Source: Nostoc sp. 'Peltigera membranacea cyanobiont' 210A
GTDB taxonomy: Bacteria > Cyanobacteriota > Cyanobacteriia > Cyanobacteriales > Nostocaceae
Reading direction: 5' to 3'
Assembly: GCF_002246015.1 (NCBI RefSeq)
Contig: NZ_NOLJ01000001.1
Span: 101,127-165,126 of the forward strand
Length of the DNA stretch: 64,000 nt
Within the stretch, counting starts at the first letter, position 1; each line of letters opens with the position of its first letter. Under the pieces are notes generated by a model. The model was not told where the DNA came from. It searched no databases and saw only the letters and a list, made by a program, of their open reading frames with translations. The position numbers and the translations under genes are program-made. Positions 25,380 to 33,486 of this stretch are shown piece by piece.

Positions 25380-26375
25380 TCACTTTCCGTAGTAAACTCT
25401 GGCATTACCGTATCCGAGCTTTCGCATATACTTGTTCCATTCTTCAGCTTGGAATCGATTTTGGAAAGGCCCTACCGCTACGTGTGGCCCTCGTGGTTGC
25501 GTCCTTTCGAGGACTCCGCCAGATCGTCCTAAATCTTGTGTCAATCCGCCTAGATTCTGCCTAACTTGTGCTGCGATCGCAGGTAACTGTTCAGAAGTGG
25601 TGGGAATGGCGACATAATATCTAGAGACTCGCCTATTAGCATTTATATTATTGCGATCGTCTCTATAGTTATAGTTGCCATTGTCTGCATTTATTTCCTG
25701 CCCGTTACCAAAGCTGATAATTCGGGCGTTATATATGCCTCGTGACTGTAGCTCATTCACCCGTTGTTGGGCGTTGGCGACTCTGTTAAAAACTCCTGAC
25801 TGAATTACAGTCCGGCCTTGGAACTGGCGAATGTAAGCACTGGGTTCAATTTGACGTATGGCTTGTAGTGTCTGTAAATCACTACCATCAACGTAAACTA
25901 AATAGCGCTCAAAGTTCTGGTTATATTGACTAAACTGTGAACGTTGAGAGGGCTGAAAATTTTGCTCAAATTGATTGTTCGGTAATGGTTGAGAGGGCTG
26001 AAAGTTCTGCTCAAATTGATTATTCGGTAATGGTTGGGAAGGCTGAAAATTCTGCTCCAATTGAGTGTCTTGTACTGGTTGGGTGGGCTGAAAGTTCACT
26101 TCCGGTTGATTGAAATCCTCTGCTTGAGCCGGTTGTAACTGCGGTGATGGCTGTTGACCAAAGGGAATTGGCGTTGGCGGTAAAATCTCACCAGTTTCTT
26201 GAGCTAGTAATACGTTGCTGTTGGAAATTTGTGCTTTTGCTGGGGTAGAGTCGGGAATCAGTACTAACCATCCTCCCACTAACAAAAAGAGAAGTCTAAT
26301 AGTGGGCTTCCAACCCTGAGAATTTCGGCGCTGCATCTGAAATGGGATAAATTTACTTGATATTCCTCTCGACAT
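25380..26375 (-). CDS. Secreted protein with repeat region and SPOR-like C-terminus
   Basis: A 331-residue protein with a signal-anchor-like N-terminus (PTIRLLFLLVGGWLVLIP, then PAKAQIS, a possible cleavage site after AKA). A Pro/Gln/Asn-rich region contains four imperfect repeats of FQPSQPLPNNQFEQN. The C-terminal part holds two SPOR-like alpha/beta halves: YLVYVDGSDLQTLQAIRQIE...QQRVNELQSRGI and RYYVAIPTTSEQLPAIAAQV...FQAEEWNKYMRKLG. SPOR-type domains bind peptidoglycan denuded of peptides. It is probably periplasmic, with the repeats a flexible linker. Unassigned by name. Confidence 0.72.
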   Translation of the reverse strand: MSRGISSKFIPFQMQRRNSQGWKPTIRLLFLLVGGWLVLIPDSTPAKAQISNSNVLLAQETGEILPPTPIPFGQQPSPQLQPAQAEDFNQPEVNFQPTQPVQDTQLEQNFQPSQPLPNNQFEQNFQPSQPLPNNQFEQNFQPSQRSQFSQYNQNFERYLVYVDGSDLQTLQAIRQIEPSAYIRQFQGRTVIQSGVFNRVANAQQRVNELQSRGIYNARIISFGNGQEINADNGNYNYRDDRNNINANRRVSRYYVAIPTTSEQLPAIAAQVRQNLGGLTQDLGRSGGVLERTQPRGPHVAVGPFQNRFQAEEWNKYMRKLGYGNARVYYGK

Positions 26376-26503
26376 AATAGTTAGAAAGTAGTCACAGTAT
26401 TTTTAGGTAATTTCCATCAGGAACTAATTTAGTTTACCGTTGTAGCAACTATATAGCGTTAACTTGACATACTCCCCCGTTTTTCAAACGGGGGATTCTA
26501 GGC

Positions 26504-27742
26504 TCAGACAGCGATTGCAGGCGTAGCCAGTCTTACATCACCTAACCCAACCATTGATGCCCCAACGGTTTGAATATTCCTAGACGCATTGTCATCGCGT
26601 CCATTCACGGATTGACATGATGGGCAACGCCACTCTCTGACTGACAAATCTAGAGTTTCTAAAACGTGTCCGCAACAGGAACACGTTTTGCTAGAAGGAT
26701 ACCACTGGTCAATATAGACCACTTGTTTACCTTTCTTCAATGCTTGCCACTCTAGGATATCTAGAAAGTCTCGAAGCGCTAAATCACTAACTTTTCTTCC
26801 CCATAAACGTTTCATTCCCTTGAGGTTAAGCGTCTCAAAACACAGCACGTCAAACCTGTCGGTTAAATCATGTGCTAATTTCCAAAACCAATCACTTCTA
26901 CGGTTAACTATGTCTTCATGGGCGCGTGCCAAGTTCTTTCTTGCTCGTTCTCTGTTGGACGAACTTTTCAACTTCTTAGAGTGATGTCGATTTGCTCTTT
27001 TGACTGCATTGAGTGATTGTTTGAAGAATTGGGGAGACTCAATTGTTGTCCCATCTGAGCAGGTCAGGAATGTCTTTAAACCAAAGTCAAATCCCGCTAT
27101 CTTACCAGTCGTGAATTTGATTTCTGGTTCATTGCCCAACGGGAAAGGCAGTCCCCCAGACGCTCGATGACTCGCTAACGCTGCGCTATCGACGGAAACC
27201 GCCATCGCGCTTCGCGTCTCCCCTTGGGAGAAGATAGAGGCTGCCTCACCACTATCAACTACAACAACCATAAATAGCTCACCCAATGGGGTGCGCTTAA
27301 GGGTCAGCGTTTTGATTTTGCCCTCAATTTCTCTAGAGTTCCAATATTGATAAACGCGACTGCCAATCTTGACGCTATTACCGCCTAGAAATTTATATCC
27401 TGCTTGCTTTAGAGTGAATGATTTGTACTTTTTGATCTTTTTAAATCCTGGTGGTCTAACTCCTTTCTTGTTGTGCTTAAAAAATAGTTGGTAGGCTTTC
27501 TCAATTCGCTGGCAAATATCTTGTACCGCTTGAGAACCGACTGATTGCCAGAATGGATTACGTTTTCTTAGCTTGGCAATATGAGACTGAAGTTTTGGAC
27601 AGCTTAAGTGTTTGCTCCACATCCGGTAGTACCGTTTATGCAGAGAAATGCAATGGTTATAGATAACCCCACTTGCGTTAATCATCCGCTTGAGGTATCT
27701 ATTCCGTTTGTGTTCGTACAACTTAAACTTTAGTGTCTTCAT
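26504..27742 (-). CDS. tnpB: TnpB, RNA-guided nuclease, with an in-frame repeat insertion
   Basis: A 412-residue TnpB (start MKTLKFKLYEHKRNRYL at 27742, nine codons inside the open frame). The RuvC residues are intact: GKIAGFDFGLKTFL (Asp), LCFETLNLKGM (Glu), NGRDDNASRNI (Asp), with zinc ribbon CSCC...CPSC. Unusually, about 40 codons (27131-27250) are inserted just before the first RuvC strand, encoding GEAASIFSQGETRSAM and similar residues. The DNA there is a dispersed palindromic repeat, also found in the ABC exporter gene at 43646-43743. The frame is kept, so a longer protein is made. It lies at an accessible loop and may be tolerated. The element has no tnpA. Confidence 0.88.
   Translation of the reverse strand: MKTLKFKLYEHKRNRYLKRMINASGVIYNHCISLHKRYYRMWSKHLSCPKLQSHIAKLRKRNPFWQSVGSQAVQDICQRIEKAYQLFFKHNKKGVRPPGFKKIKKYKSFTLKQAGYKFLGGNSVKIGSRVYQYWNSREIEGKIKTLTLKRTPLGELFMVVVVDSGEAASIFSQGETRSAMAVSVDSAALASHRASGGLPFPLGNEPEIKFTTGKIAGFDFGLKTFLTCSDGTTIESPQFFKQSLNAVKRANRHHSKKLKSSSNRERARKNLARAHEDIVNRRSDWFWKLAHDLTDRFDVLCFETLNLKGMKRLWGRKVSDLALRDFLDILEWQALKKGKQVVYIDQWYPSSKTCSCCGHVLETLDLSVREWRCPSCQSVNGRDDNASRNIQTVGASMVGLGDVRLATPAIAV
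27131..27250. repeat. In-frame palindromic repeat inside tnpB
   Basis: A 120-base insertion (40 codons) containing CGCTATCGACGGAAACCGCC (27184-27203) and GTCTCCCCTTGGGAGAAG (27216-27233). The first motif is the complement of a near-identical sequence in the ABC exporter gene (43684-43703); the second recurs in aerB (60771-60788). Confidence 0.7.
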
Positions 27743-27778
27743 GCTAATATTGTACCACAACGACGGCATTATGACGGC

Positions 27779-27904
27779 ATGAAAAAATTAACTGTGCGAT
27801 GTTCAGATGAGGAGTACGAGGTTCTTGTGAAGTATTGCCACAAGAAAGAACGTAGCTTAAATGATATTTTTAGAGAATTTATTAGAAGCTTGACGGACAA
27901 ATAA
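27779..27904 (+). CDS. Small ribbon-helix-helix-like protein within element B (41 aa)
   Basis: A 41-codon gene divergent from tnpB, starting 36 bases away and ending inside the left end of the same element. The protein (KKLTVRCSDEEYEVLVKYC, then HKKERSLNDIFREFIRSL) has one beta-strand and two helices in the order of a ribbon-helix-helix repressor, with the polar strand LTVRCS. Its position between tnpB and the left terminus suggests that it is element-encoded and may repress tnpB or help in transposition. Both roles are inference. No ribosome-binding site is obvious, and the gene is too short for most gene callers. Confidence 0.6.
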   Translation: MKKLTVRCSDEEYEVLVKYCHKKERSLNDIFREFIRSLTDK

Positions 27905-28173
27905 ATTTGTCCTATTCGCTTATATCCCCCGGCTAGAAGCACGGGGGCTTTACGCATCACGACTCGTAATTAATCTTAGATGAAAGCTGTTTACGGACGC
28001 ACTTGCTTCCGTTATGGATGGAAGAAACAAGTCAAATTCTCTTCCCTCTTGCCTCACTTCGACTACGCTCCGTGACCACCTGCCTCCTGCTTTAAAACTG
28101 AAGCGCTTTAGTAGCAAGGCAATGAAAGAGTGTGTGCTACAATTGGACAACCACGCAGATTGTCGTGCTTTGT

Positions 28174-29229
28174 ATGAAAAAAGTCGTCGTTGGTCTTTCT
28201 GGTGGCGTTGACAGTTCCACCGCCGCAGCTATCCTGCACCATCAGGGCTATGAAGTGATTGGTTTGACTCTTTGGCTAATGAAAGGCAAAGGTCAATGTT
28301 GCTCTGAAGGTATGATCGACGCGGCTGAACTCTGTGAACAATTGGGCGTTCCCCATCAGGTTGTGGATATTCGGGATCTATTTCAGACGCATATTGTCGA
28401 TTACCTAGTAACTGGTTACAGTGCTGGGATTACACCTTTGCCTTGCTCACAGTGCAATAAAACGGTGAAGTTTGGGCCAATGGTGCAGTATGCTCGTGAA
28501 GAATTGGGATGCGATCGCATTGCCACTGGTCATTATGCCAGAATTAGCTATGACGAAGCAACTGGACGTTACCAATTATTAAGGGCTGTTGACCGCAACA
28601 AAGACCAGTCATACTTTCTCTATGATTTGTCTCAAGATTTACTTGCAGCAACTATATTTCCTTTGGGCGAACTAGAAAAAACTGACACGCGGCGTATTGC
28701 AACTGAATACGGACTGAAAACTGCTGACAAGCCAGAAAGTCAAGACTTATGCTTAGTGGAAAGTAACGGTTCCATGCGGGCATTCTTGGATAAATATTTA
28801 GCTCCCAAAACAGGCGATATTGTCGATGTGACAGGTAAAGTTTTGGGACAGCATGATGGTGTCCATCATTACACCATTGGCCAGCGCAAAGGCTTGGGAA
28901 TTGCTGCTGCCGAACCGTTGTATGTGATTGAATTAGATGCAGAAAATAATAAAGTAGTAGTAGGCGATCGCACTAAGGTAACTCAACCAGAATGCACTGT
29001 AAATCGGGTAAACTGGGTTTCCATTGCCGAACCATCGACCCCAATTCATGCCGAAGTGCAAATTCGCTATCGTTCAACGGCTACACCAGTGACGGTGATT
29101 CCGTTGGAAAACTCCCGTGTGCGTTTGGTGTTTGATGAACCCCAAATCAGTATTACCCCCGGACAAGCGGCGGTGTGGTACGACGGGGAAAAAGTGTTAG
29201 GTGGCGGAATAATTGAACAGTTTAGTTGA
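28174..29229 (+). CDS. mnmA: tRNA-specific 2-thiouridylase MnmA
   Basis: MnmA adds sulfur to the wobble uridine of Lys, Glu and Gln tRNAs using ATP. I start it at the ATG at 28174 ([18 protein letters not shown]), 14 codons inside the open frame, because this is where the PP-loop begins. Visible motifs are the PP-loop GLSGGVDSS (residues 7-15), [12 protein letters not shown] with the first catalytic cysteine (about 90-100), ATGHYARI, and SQDLCLV with the second catalytic cysteine (about 190), then the central and beta-barrel domains. The 351-residue length is normal. It follows IS element B by about 200 bases and is not in an obvious operon. Confidence 0.95.
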   Translation: MKKVVVGLSGGVDSSTAAAILHHQGYEVIGLTLWLMKGKGQCCSEGMIDAAELCEQLGVPHQVVDIRDLFQTHIVDYLVTGYSAGITPLPCSQCNKTVKFGPMVQYAREELGCDRIATGHYARISYDEATGRYQLLRAVDRNKDQSYFLYDLSQDLLAATIFPLGELEKTDTRRIATEYGLKTADKPESQDLCLVESNGSMRAFLDKYLAPKTGDIVDVTGKVLGQHDGVHHYTIGQRKGLGIAAAEPLYVIELDAENNKVVVGDRTKVTQPECTVNRVNWVSIAEPSTPIHAEVQIRYRSTATPVTVIPLENSRVRLVFDEPQISITPGQAAVWYDGEKVLGGGIIEQFS

Positions 29230-29425
29230 ACCCAACCCCGGTTTCGGTAGAAGCAAAAACTACCCTTTTCCAAACTTCAGATAGGCAAAAGCTGCCCTGA
29301 GTTTTAGAGGGGTATTTTTGTGTTTAAATTGGATAATAATGCCAGAAAAAGAGCTAATCACTGATCCTTTTCAGGTCTTACTGTTTACAGTTTGCTATAT
29401 ATAGCATTGCTCATACAAGAATTTT

Positions 29426-30121
29426 ATGGGAGTTGACGGTGTTTGGTGGTTTTTCAAGGTTGAAGAGTCTGATTGGACTGAGATTAAGCCTCAGTTTGAT
29501 AGAGCCGCAGTGGGAGTAGGTAGTCTGCCTGAAGTTAAACCGTTTATTTTGCGCTCTGTGGCACCGCCTGTTACGCCAAAATATGCTGAAGCAGTTGTCG
29601 CGGGTGTGCTGGCTGGTGCGGAACTAGGTGAGCGGCTTTTTCATCGTCCGTTTCACGAACTGGTATTCAAATTATTAATAGAAAAACCTGACTGGCAATC
29701 CGATGAGCATCTAGTTGAATTTGCTTTACAATCAAGAGTCTTACCTACCGTCGTGTTAATGACAGGCATAGGTTATGAACGGTTTGCTCAACTGCCGGGT
29801 TATCTGGGAAATATGCTGCTGCATCGGCAAGAGGTAGCTAGTGCTTTAGAACTAGTCTCGCAAACGCTAGATGTTGACTGGCAAAGCTATTCTACTAAAG
29901 CCAAGTGTACTTTAGACTACGGTGGCCCCCCTGGCTCAGAGTTTGACCTTGATGCTGACGCAGATGTAGCTAAAATCTTACACGCGCTCCCCAATGCTTT
30001 ACAGAAAGTCAAGAACGATGGGGCTGGTCTGCTGGTCTTAAGTTCGTGGGATTTTCCAGATACAGATACTCCTCAAAACTATGATCCGGTAGCAGAGTCG
30101 GATGACATTGAATTTTTTTAA
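29426..30121 (+). CDS. Hypothetical protein (231 aa)
   Basis: A 231-residue soluble acidic protein that I do not recognise. The first two thirds are predicted to be helical and include VVAGVLAGAELGERLFHRPFHEL. The N-terminus (MGVDGVWWFFKVEES) is unusually Trp-rich. The C-terminal quarter contains an Asp-rich segment (FDLDADADVAKILHAL) and ends DPVAESDDIEFF. It resembles conserved cyanobacterial hypothetical proteins of about this length, but no motif points to an activity. The start at 29426 has no strong ribosome-binding site. It is transcribed away from mnmA after a 196-base gap. Confidence 0.6.
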   Translation: MGVDGVWWFFKVEESDWTEIKPQFDRAAVGVGSLPEVKPFILRSVAPPVTPKYAEAVVAGVLAGAELGERLFHRPFHELVFKLLIEKPDWQSDEHLVEFALQSRVLPTVVLMTGIGYERFAQLPGYLGNMLLHRQEVASALELVSQTLDVDWQSYSTKAKCTLDYGGPPGSEFDLDADADVAKILHALPNALQKVKNDGAGLLVLSSWDFPDTDTPQNYDPVAESDDIEFF

Positions 30122-30278
30122 TTAGGTTAAGTTGCTGCTGCCATCGCTCTCTAACTTTAGTCTTATTTCCAATAAAGTTATATCTAGTGGATATTATATT
30201 GAACCCGTATTCAATAGGATCGCGGGTATTTTCCCAAAATTTCTTCATCCTTGTACTTTCAAGAGTTTTTACTAAAGC

Positions 30279-30817
30279 TTGAAGTATTTATTTTTTCATT
30301 TACCCTACAACAAGTATTCATTGAATAAGTTAAATGAGCAAGAATTGACTAAGAGAAATATTAATCAATTGTTAACACAGTTGATTAACGCATATAGCGG
30401 TTCTCGGTTAAGTGAGGTACAAGAACCCCACCCCCAACCCCCTCCCCGCAAGCGAGGAGAGGGCTAAGATGTACCTCATGTGATTAGGAAACGCTATATC
30501 AGAATACTTGCACCGAACGACAAGAAATTGCTATTCAGTTTCCACCAGAAGACGAACAGTTTTCTCTGTTAGAAGAACTTGAACTTTTAACAGTAAATCT
30601 CAGAGGTTATGCAAGTCAAATTCAATCCCCAGGTCAAATTGTTAATCAAGCTCAGGCAATTGAGCAATTACAAGCTATGCGAGTTTTAAATGTACCTCAG
30701 ATTGCGAGTTTTTATTTTGGCAGTAATGGCAATTATGAAGAAATAAAGAGTTATATTAGAACGTTAGATTACTTGCTGTTACTACTATTGGAATATTTGC
30801 AGTTTCTGAGTCACTAA
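30279..30817 (+). pseudogene. Hypothetical gene disrupted by a MITE
   Basis: If 30395-30498 (a TA-flanked MITE plus one TA copy) is removed, the reading frame joins cleanly: ...QLLTQLINAYQNTCTERQEI... continuing for about 140 codons to the TAA at 30815. With the MITE in place a stop arises at about 30465, so only a 62-codon fragment can be read, and the 101-codon 3' part has no start codon. The start of the original gene is uncertain (the TTG at 30279 is the earliest in-frame candidate). The rebuilt protein is helical and unassigned. Confidence 0.75.
30395..30498. mobile_element. TA-flanked MITE with TAGCG ends
   Basis: About 102 bases, flanked by TA on both sides (30393-30394 and 30497-30498), with terminal inverted repeats TAGCGGTTCTC / GAAACGCTA and an inner pair GAGGTAC/GTACCTC. 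The interior is the C-rich CCCCACCCCCAACCCCCTCC core plus a CCGCAAGCGAGGAGAGG palindrome. The TA duplication suggests mobilisation by an IS630/Tc1-type transposase elsewhere in the genome. It has no coding capacity. Confidence 0.75.
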
Positions 30818-30829
30818 AATTATTATTTA

Positions 30830-31105
30830 TTAACCTTGGTTTGGCCCTTTATGCTTGGCGATTCTTTCCCGCACAGCTTGGCGTATATCTTCCCAATCGT
30901 CAGGAGTCATCTCAGTTGCATTCCCAGAATTTAGACCTTCTAAAAGCATCGCTTCCAAATGTTCAGCCGCTTGACGCTTTTGGTCTTGGCGCACTAACTC
31001 ACGGAAATATTCACTAACACTGCTGTAGCCACCAGTCGCCACTTTCTCTTCTATATAAGTCCGCATCGCATCAGGGAGAGATATATTTATACTTTTCACT
31101 GGCAC
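30830..31105 (-). CDS. ParD-type antitoxin, no ParE partner
   Basis: A 91-residue ribbon-helix-helix protein. The N-terminal INISLPDAMRTYIEEKVATGGYSSVSEYFRELVRQDQKR is the standard ParD DNA-binding region, and an acidic C-terminal helix (MTPDDWEDIRQAVRERIAK) is the toxin-binding tail. In typical loci parE follows directly, but here the next 13 bases lead into the convergent pseudogene, and no ParE-like frame is present. It is therefore an orphan antitoxin, either a relic or acting in trans. The start at 31105 is a confident ATG. Confidence 0.85.
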   Translation of the reverse strand: MPVKSINISLPDAMRTYIEEKVATGGYSSVSEYFRELVRQDQKRQAAEHLEAMLLEGLNSGNATEMTPDDWEDIRQAVRERIAKHKGPNQG

Positions 31106-31223
31106 AACTTCCCTAATTTTTCCTTCATAATATTATTTTATGGCAGTTTATGCCATTTATTGCCATACAAGGATCAATTAGCAAAAGCTATACCTGCGGT
31201 GGTCTACGCTTACGTACTCTCCA

Positions 31224-31883
31224 TCAAAAACTACTTCTATCTAATGCCTCTTCAAACTCTTTCAAAGCCTGTACGGTTCCTACTTGCCAAGCGCGTTCAA
31301 CCGTAGCGGGAATAATTTGAGTTAGAGGCATATTTGGAAAGTTAGGACTGTTATCAGATTCAATATAATGTCCATTGCTGAGTAAATAAATTCTCAGCTT
31401 TTTACTATCGTAAATCCATAGTTCTGGAACTGCGATCGCAACGTAAGCATCAAGAGTGGTTTTTGATGTCACATCTGTTTCAATTGCCAAATCAGGAGGC
31501 GGATCGTTTGGTTCTAGTTTGCGACGACCGATCATTCTTTGGTAATTCTGGATGTAGAAACAAGTATCTGGTTCTACCCCCGCTATATTCTCTCGCTTGA
31601 AGGTCGTTGAACCGAAGGGTTCATAACTTTTCCCGGCGATCTTCAACAAGATTTTTACAATATCCGAAATTAAGTCCTTTGATTTTTCGTGTTCGGGTAG
31701 AGGAACCATAATTTCTAACATAGACTTGCTATAAGCAACTCGTAGCGATCGCTTTTCGCCCAGTTCTTGCAAAATAGACTCAAATTCCTCCCAACTGATA
31801 TCCTGGATATTCACTGTACTACCAGGCGCTAGCCGCATTTGGCTAACAGGTTTAACAACGGGGGATACAGCAGTCATAAGCAT
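31224..31883 (-). CDS. Uma2 family (DUF820) restriction-endonuclease-fold protein
   Basis: A 219-residue member of the Uma2/DUF820 family, very abundant in cyanobacteria and carrying a PD-(D/E)xK nuclease fold. Motifs visible are the N-terminal SWEEFESILQELGEKRSLRVAYSKSMLEIM, EPDTCFYIQNY, the catalytic-region DLAIETDVTSKT, and PELWIYDSKKLRIYLL. The physiological role of the family is not settled. The gene is isolated and opposite to IS element C. Either the first or the third codon could be the start. Confidence 0.88.
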   Translation of the reverse strand: MLMTAVSPVVKPVSQMRLAPGSTVNIQDISWEEFESILQELGEKRSLRVAYSKSMLEIMVPLPEHEKSKDLISDIVKILLKIAGKSYEPFGSTTFKRENIAGVEPDTCFYIQNYQRMIGRRKLEPNDPPPDLAIETDVTSKTTLDAYVAIAVPELWIYDSKKLRIYLLSNGHYIESDNSPNFPNMPLTQIIPATVERAWQVGTVQALKEFEEALDRSSF

Positions 31884-32018
31884 TTTCCTTATAAAGGAAC
31901 TATTCTGAAACTTGAGGCTGGATTAGCTTTAGCCTAACCTAATCAGATAGGTTAGAGGCAAGTTGCAAAGTTTTCTTCCATTTCCTAAACTCTTTTTCTC
32001 TACGTACCAGCATTTGAT

Positions 32019-33434
32019 GGACTTCAGCCGCACACTCGTGACTTCCAGTCATGAGTTAGGCGTTCCATATTTCTATATTTAGAATATTAGATGCTTGCAT
32101 AGCATGGTAAAATTATTATAGCGAAATATCAAAATAAAAATGCAAAAAGCCTTTAAAGTTACACTAATTCCTAATCATAATCAAGAAGTCTTAATTAACA
32201 AGACTATTGGTTGTGCAAGGTTTGTGTATAATCACTTTTTGGCATTGAGAAGGGATCTCTATAGTAATGAGCAAAAAACCTTAAACTACAATAGTTGCAG
32301 TCAGCACTTAACTTTGCTGAAGAAAGAAATCGAATGGCTTAAACGGGTAGATAAGTTTGCTTTACAGAACTCACTCAAGAATTTAGAGACAGCATATAAA
32401 AACTTTTTTGCTAACTTAAATAAAGTTAAAGATAAGAAAAATGTAGGTTTTCCTAAATTCAAAAAGAAACATGCTTACAAGCAGTCTTATAAAACTAATC
32501 TGACCAACGGTAATATCCAGGTAATAGAGAATCGTTTAAAGCTTCCAAAGTTAGGATGGGTAAGGTTTCATAAATCTCAAGACATTATCGGAAAGCTTAT
32601 AAACGTTACGATAACTCGCACTTCAAGGGGTAAATATATTGCTAGTATTTTATGCAAAATAGAGATAAAAAAATACTCTCAAGTCACACAAAATATTGGC
32701 TTAGATTTGGGAATTAAGTCCTATCTTGTTACCAGCAATGGTGAAGTTGTAGAAAATCCTAAATATTATAGAACTCAAAAAAGAAAGCTACGCAAGGCAC
32801 ATAAAAAACTATCTCGTAGTGTAAAAGGTAGTAGTAATAGAGTCAAAGCGAAAATCAAGCTGGCTCGTACTTATGAACGGATTACGAATTTAAGAGACGA
32901 TTTTCTGCACAAACTTTCAACTCGCTTAATTAAAGAAAACAGCATTATCTGTATCGAACATTTGCGAGTTGCTAGCATGGTTAAAAACCACAAATTAGCC
33001 CTAAGTATAACAGAAGCTAGTTGGTCAAAATTCGTTACCATGCTCGAATACAAATCTTTCTGGCATGACAGAATTGTGCAGAAAGTTAGTACGTTTTATC
33101 CTTCATCTCAAACTTGTAATTGCTGTAAAGCAATCAATCCACTGGTCAAAGATTTAAAGTTGCGTGAATGGTCTTGCCCTAGTTGTAGTAATTACAATGA
33201 ACGTGATGGAAACGCCGCTTTAAATATTTTGGGCGAGGGATTGAGATTAATAGCGAAAAGCGAGGGTATTAATACTGCTGGGGAGACCCCAGCAGTCCCT
33301 CGACTTTTCAAGGCAGCCGCCGTGGGGATCACGGAGGCTCTAAACGCCTGTGGAGAATCTGTAAGTCCTGGAGCAATCCAGGCAGGACTCGTTGAAACAG
33401 GAATCGCGTGACTTCACATCAATGCGAAGTTCAA
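32019..33434 (+). mobile_element. IS605/IS1341-type element C
   Basis: The left end shows the stem-loop CTCGTGACT / AGTCATGAG (32034-32054), about 16 bases inside a TTGAT (32014-32018), the type of target-adjacent motif known for ISDra2. The right end pairs GTGACTTC with GAAGTTCA (33406-33433) and ends in TCAA (33431-33434), like elements A and B. One gene, tnpB, is present; there is no tnpA. The left boundary is inferred from the TTGAT and hairpin spacing and is the less certain one. The target lies between the Uma2 gene and sat. Confidence 0.7.
32140..33411 (+). CDS. tnpB: TnpB, RNA-guided nuclease
   Basis: A 423-residue TnpB, the best preserved of the three in this window. The N-terminal wedge is complete (MQKAFKVTLIPNHNQEVLIN, then KTIGCARFVYNHFLALR). 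RuvC residues are NIGLDLGIKSYLVTS (Asp), ICIEHLRVASM (Glu) and NERDGNAALNIL (Asp), with zinc ribbon CNCC...CPSC. The C-terminal 55 residues (from GINTAGETPAVPRL) are encoded by the structured 3' region that also produces the guide RNA scaffold; GCTGGGGAGACCCCAGC at 33272-33288 is a clear hairpin in it. The protein is likely active. Confidence 0.9.
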   Translation: MQKAFKVTLIPNHNQEVLINKTIGCARFVYNHFLALRRDLYSNEQKTLNYNSCSQHLTLLKKEIEWLKRVDKFALQNSLKNLETAYKNFFANLNKVKDKKNVGFPKFKKKHAYKQSYKTNLTNGNIQVIENRLKLPKLGWVRFHKSQDIIGKLINVTITRTSRGKYIASILCKIEIKKYSQVTQNIGLDLGIKSYLVTSNGEVVENPKYYRTQKRKLRKAHKKLSRSVKGSSNRVKAKIKLARTYERITNLRDDFLHKLSTRLIKENSIICIEHLRVASMVKNHKLALSITEASWSKFVTMLEYKSFWHDRIVQKVSTFYPSSQTCNCCKAINPLVKDLKLREWSCPSCSNYNERDGNAALNILGEGLRLIAKSEGINTAGETPAVPRLFKAAAVGITEALNACGESVSPGAIQAGLVETGIA

Positions 33435-33486
33435 AAGTTAGTACATAATCTGAAACAATAGCAATAAAAGCAGAGAGGGGATTACG

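Larger units (their letters stand above)
26464..27969 (-). mobile_element. IS605/IS1341-type element B, tnpB plus small gene
   Basis: The right end is a stem-loop (26474-26494; CCCCCGT / ACGGGGG) followed by ATGTCAAG, with TCAA complement at 26464-26467. The left end is a stem-loop CCCCCG / CGGGGG (27926-27947), with TTAC (complement at 27966-27969) about 18 bases outside, an expected left-end cleavage tetranucleotide. Between them are tnpB and a divergent 41-codon gene; there is no tnpA. The outer boundary on the left is the less certain one. The target is the interval between the SPOR-like gene and mnmA. The right-end hairpin is also the expected 3' end of the guide RNA scaffold. Confidence 0.75.

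Noticed and set aside
27769..27960. 63-codon minus-strand ORF upstream of tnpB in element B
   Set aside because: It is antisense to the better-supported 41-codon RHH-like gene and lies partly in the element's left-end hairpin.
30009..30248. 79-codon minus-strand ORF
   Set aside because: Mostly antisense to the end of the 231-residue gene, with no start signal or family likeness.
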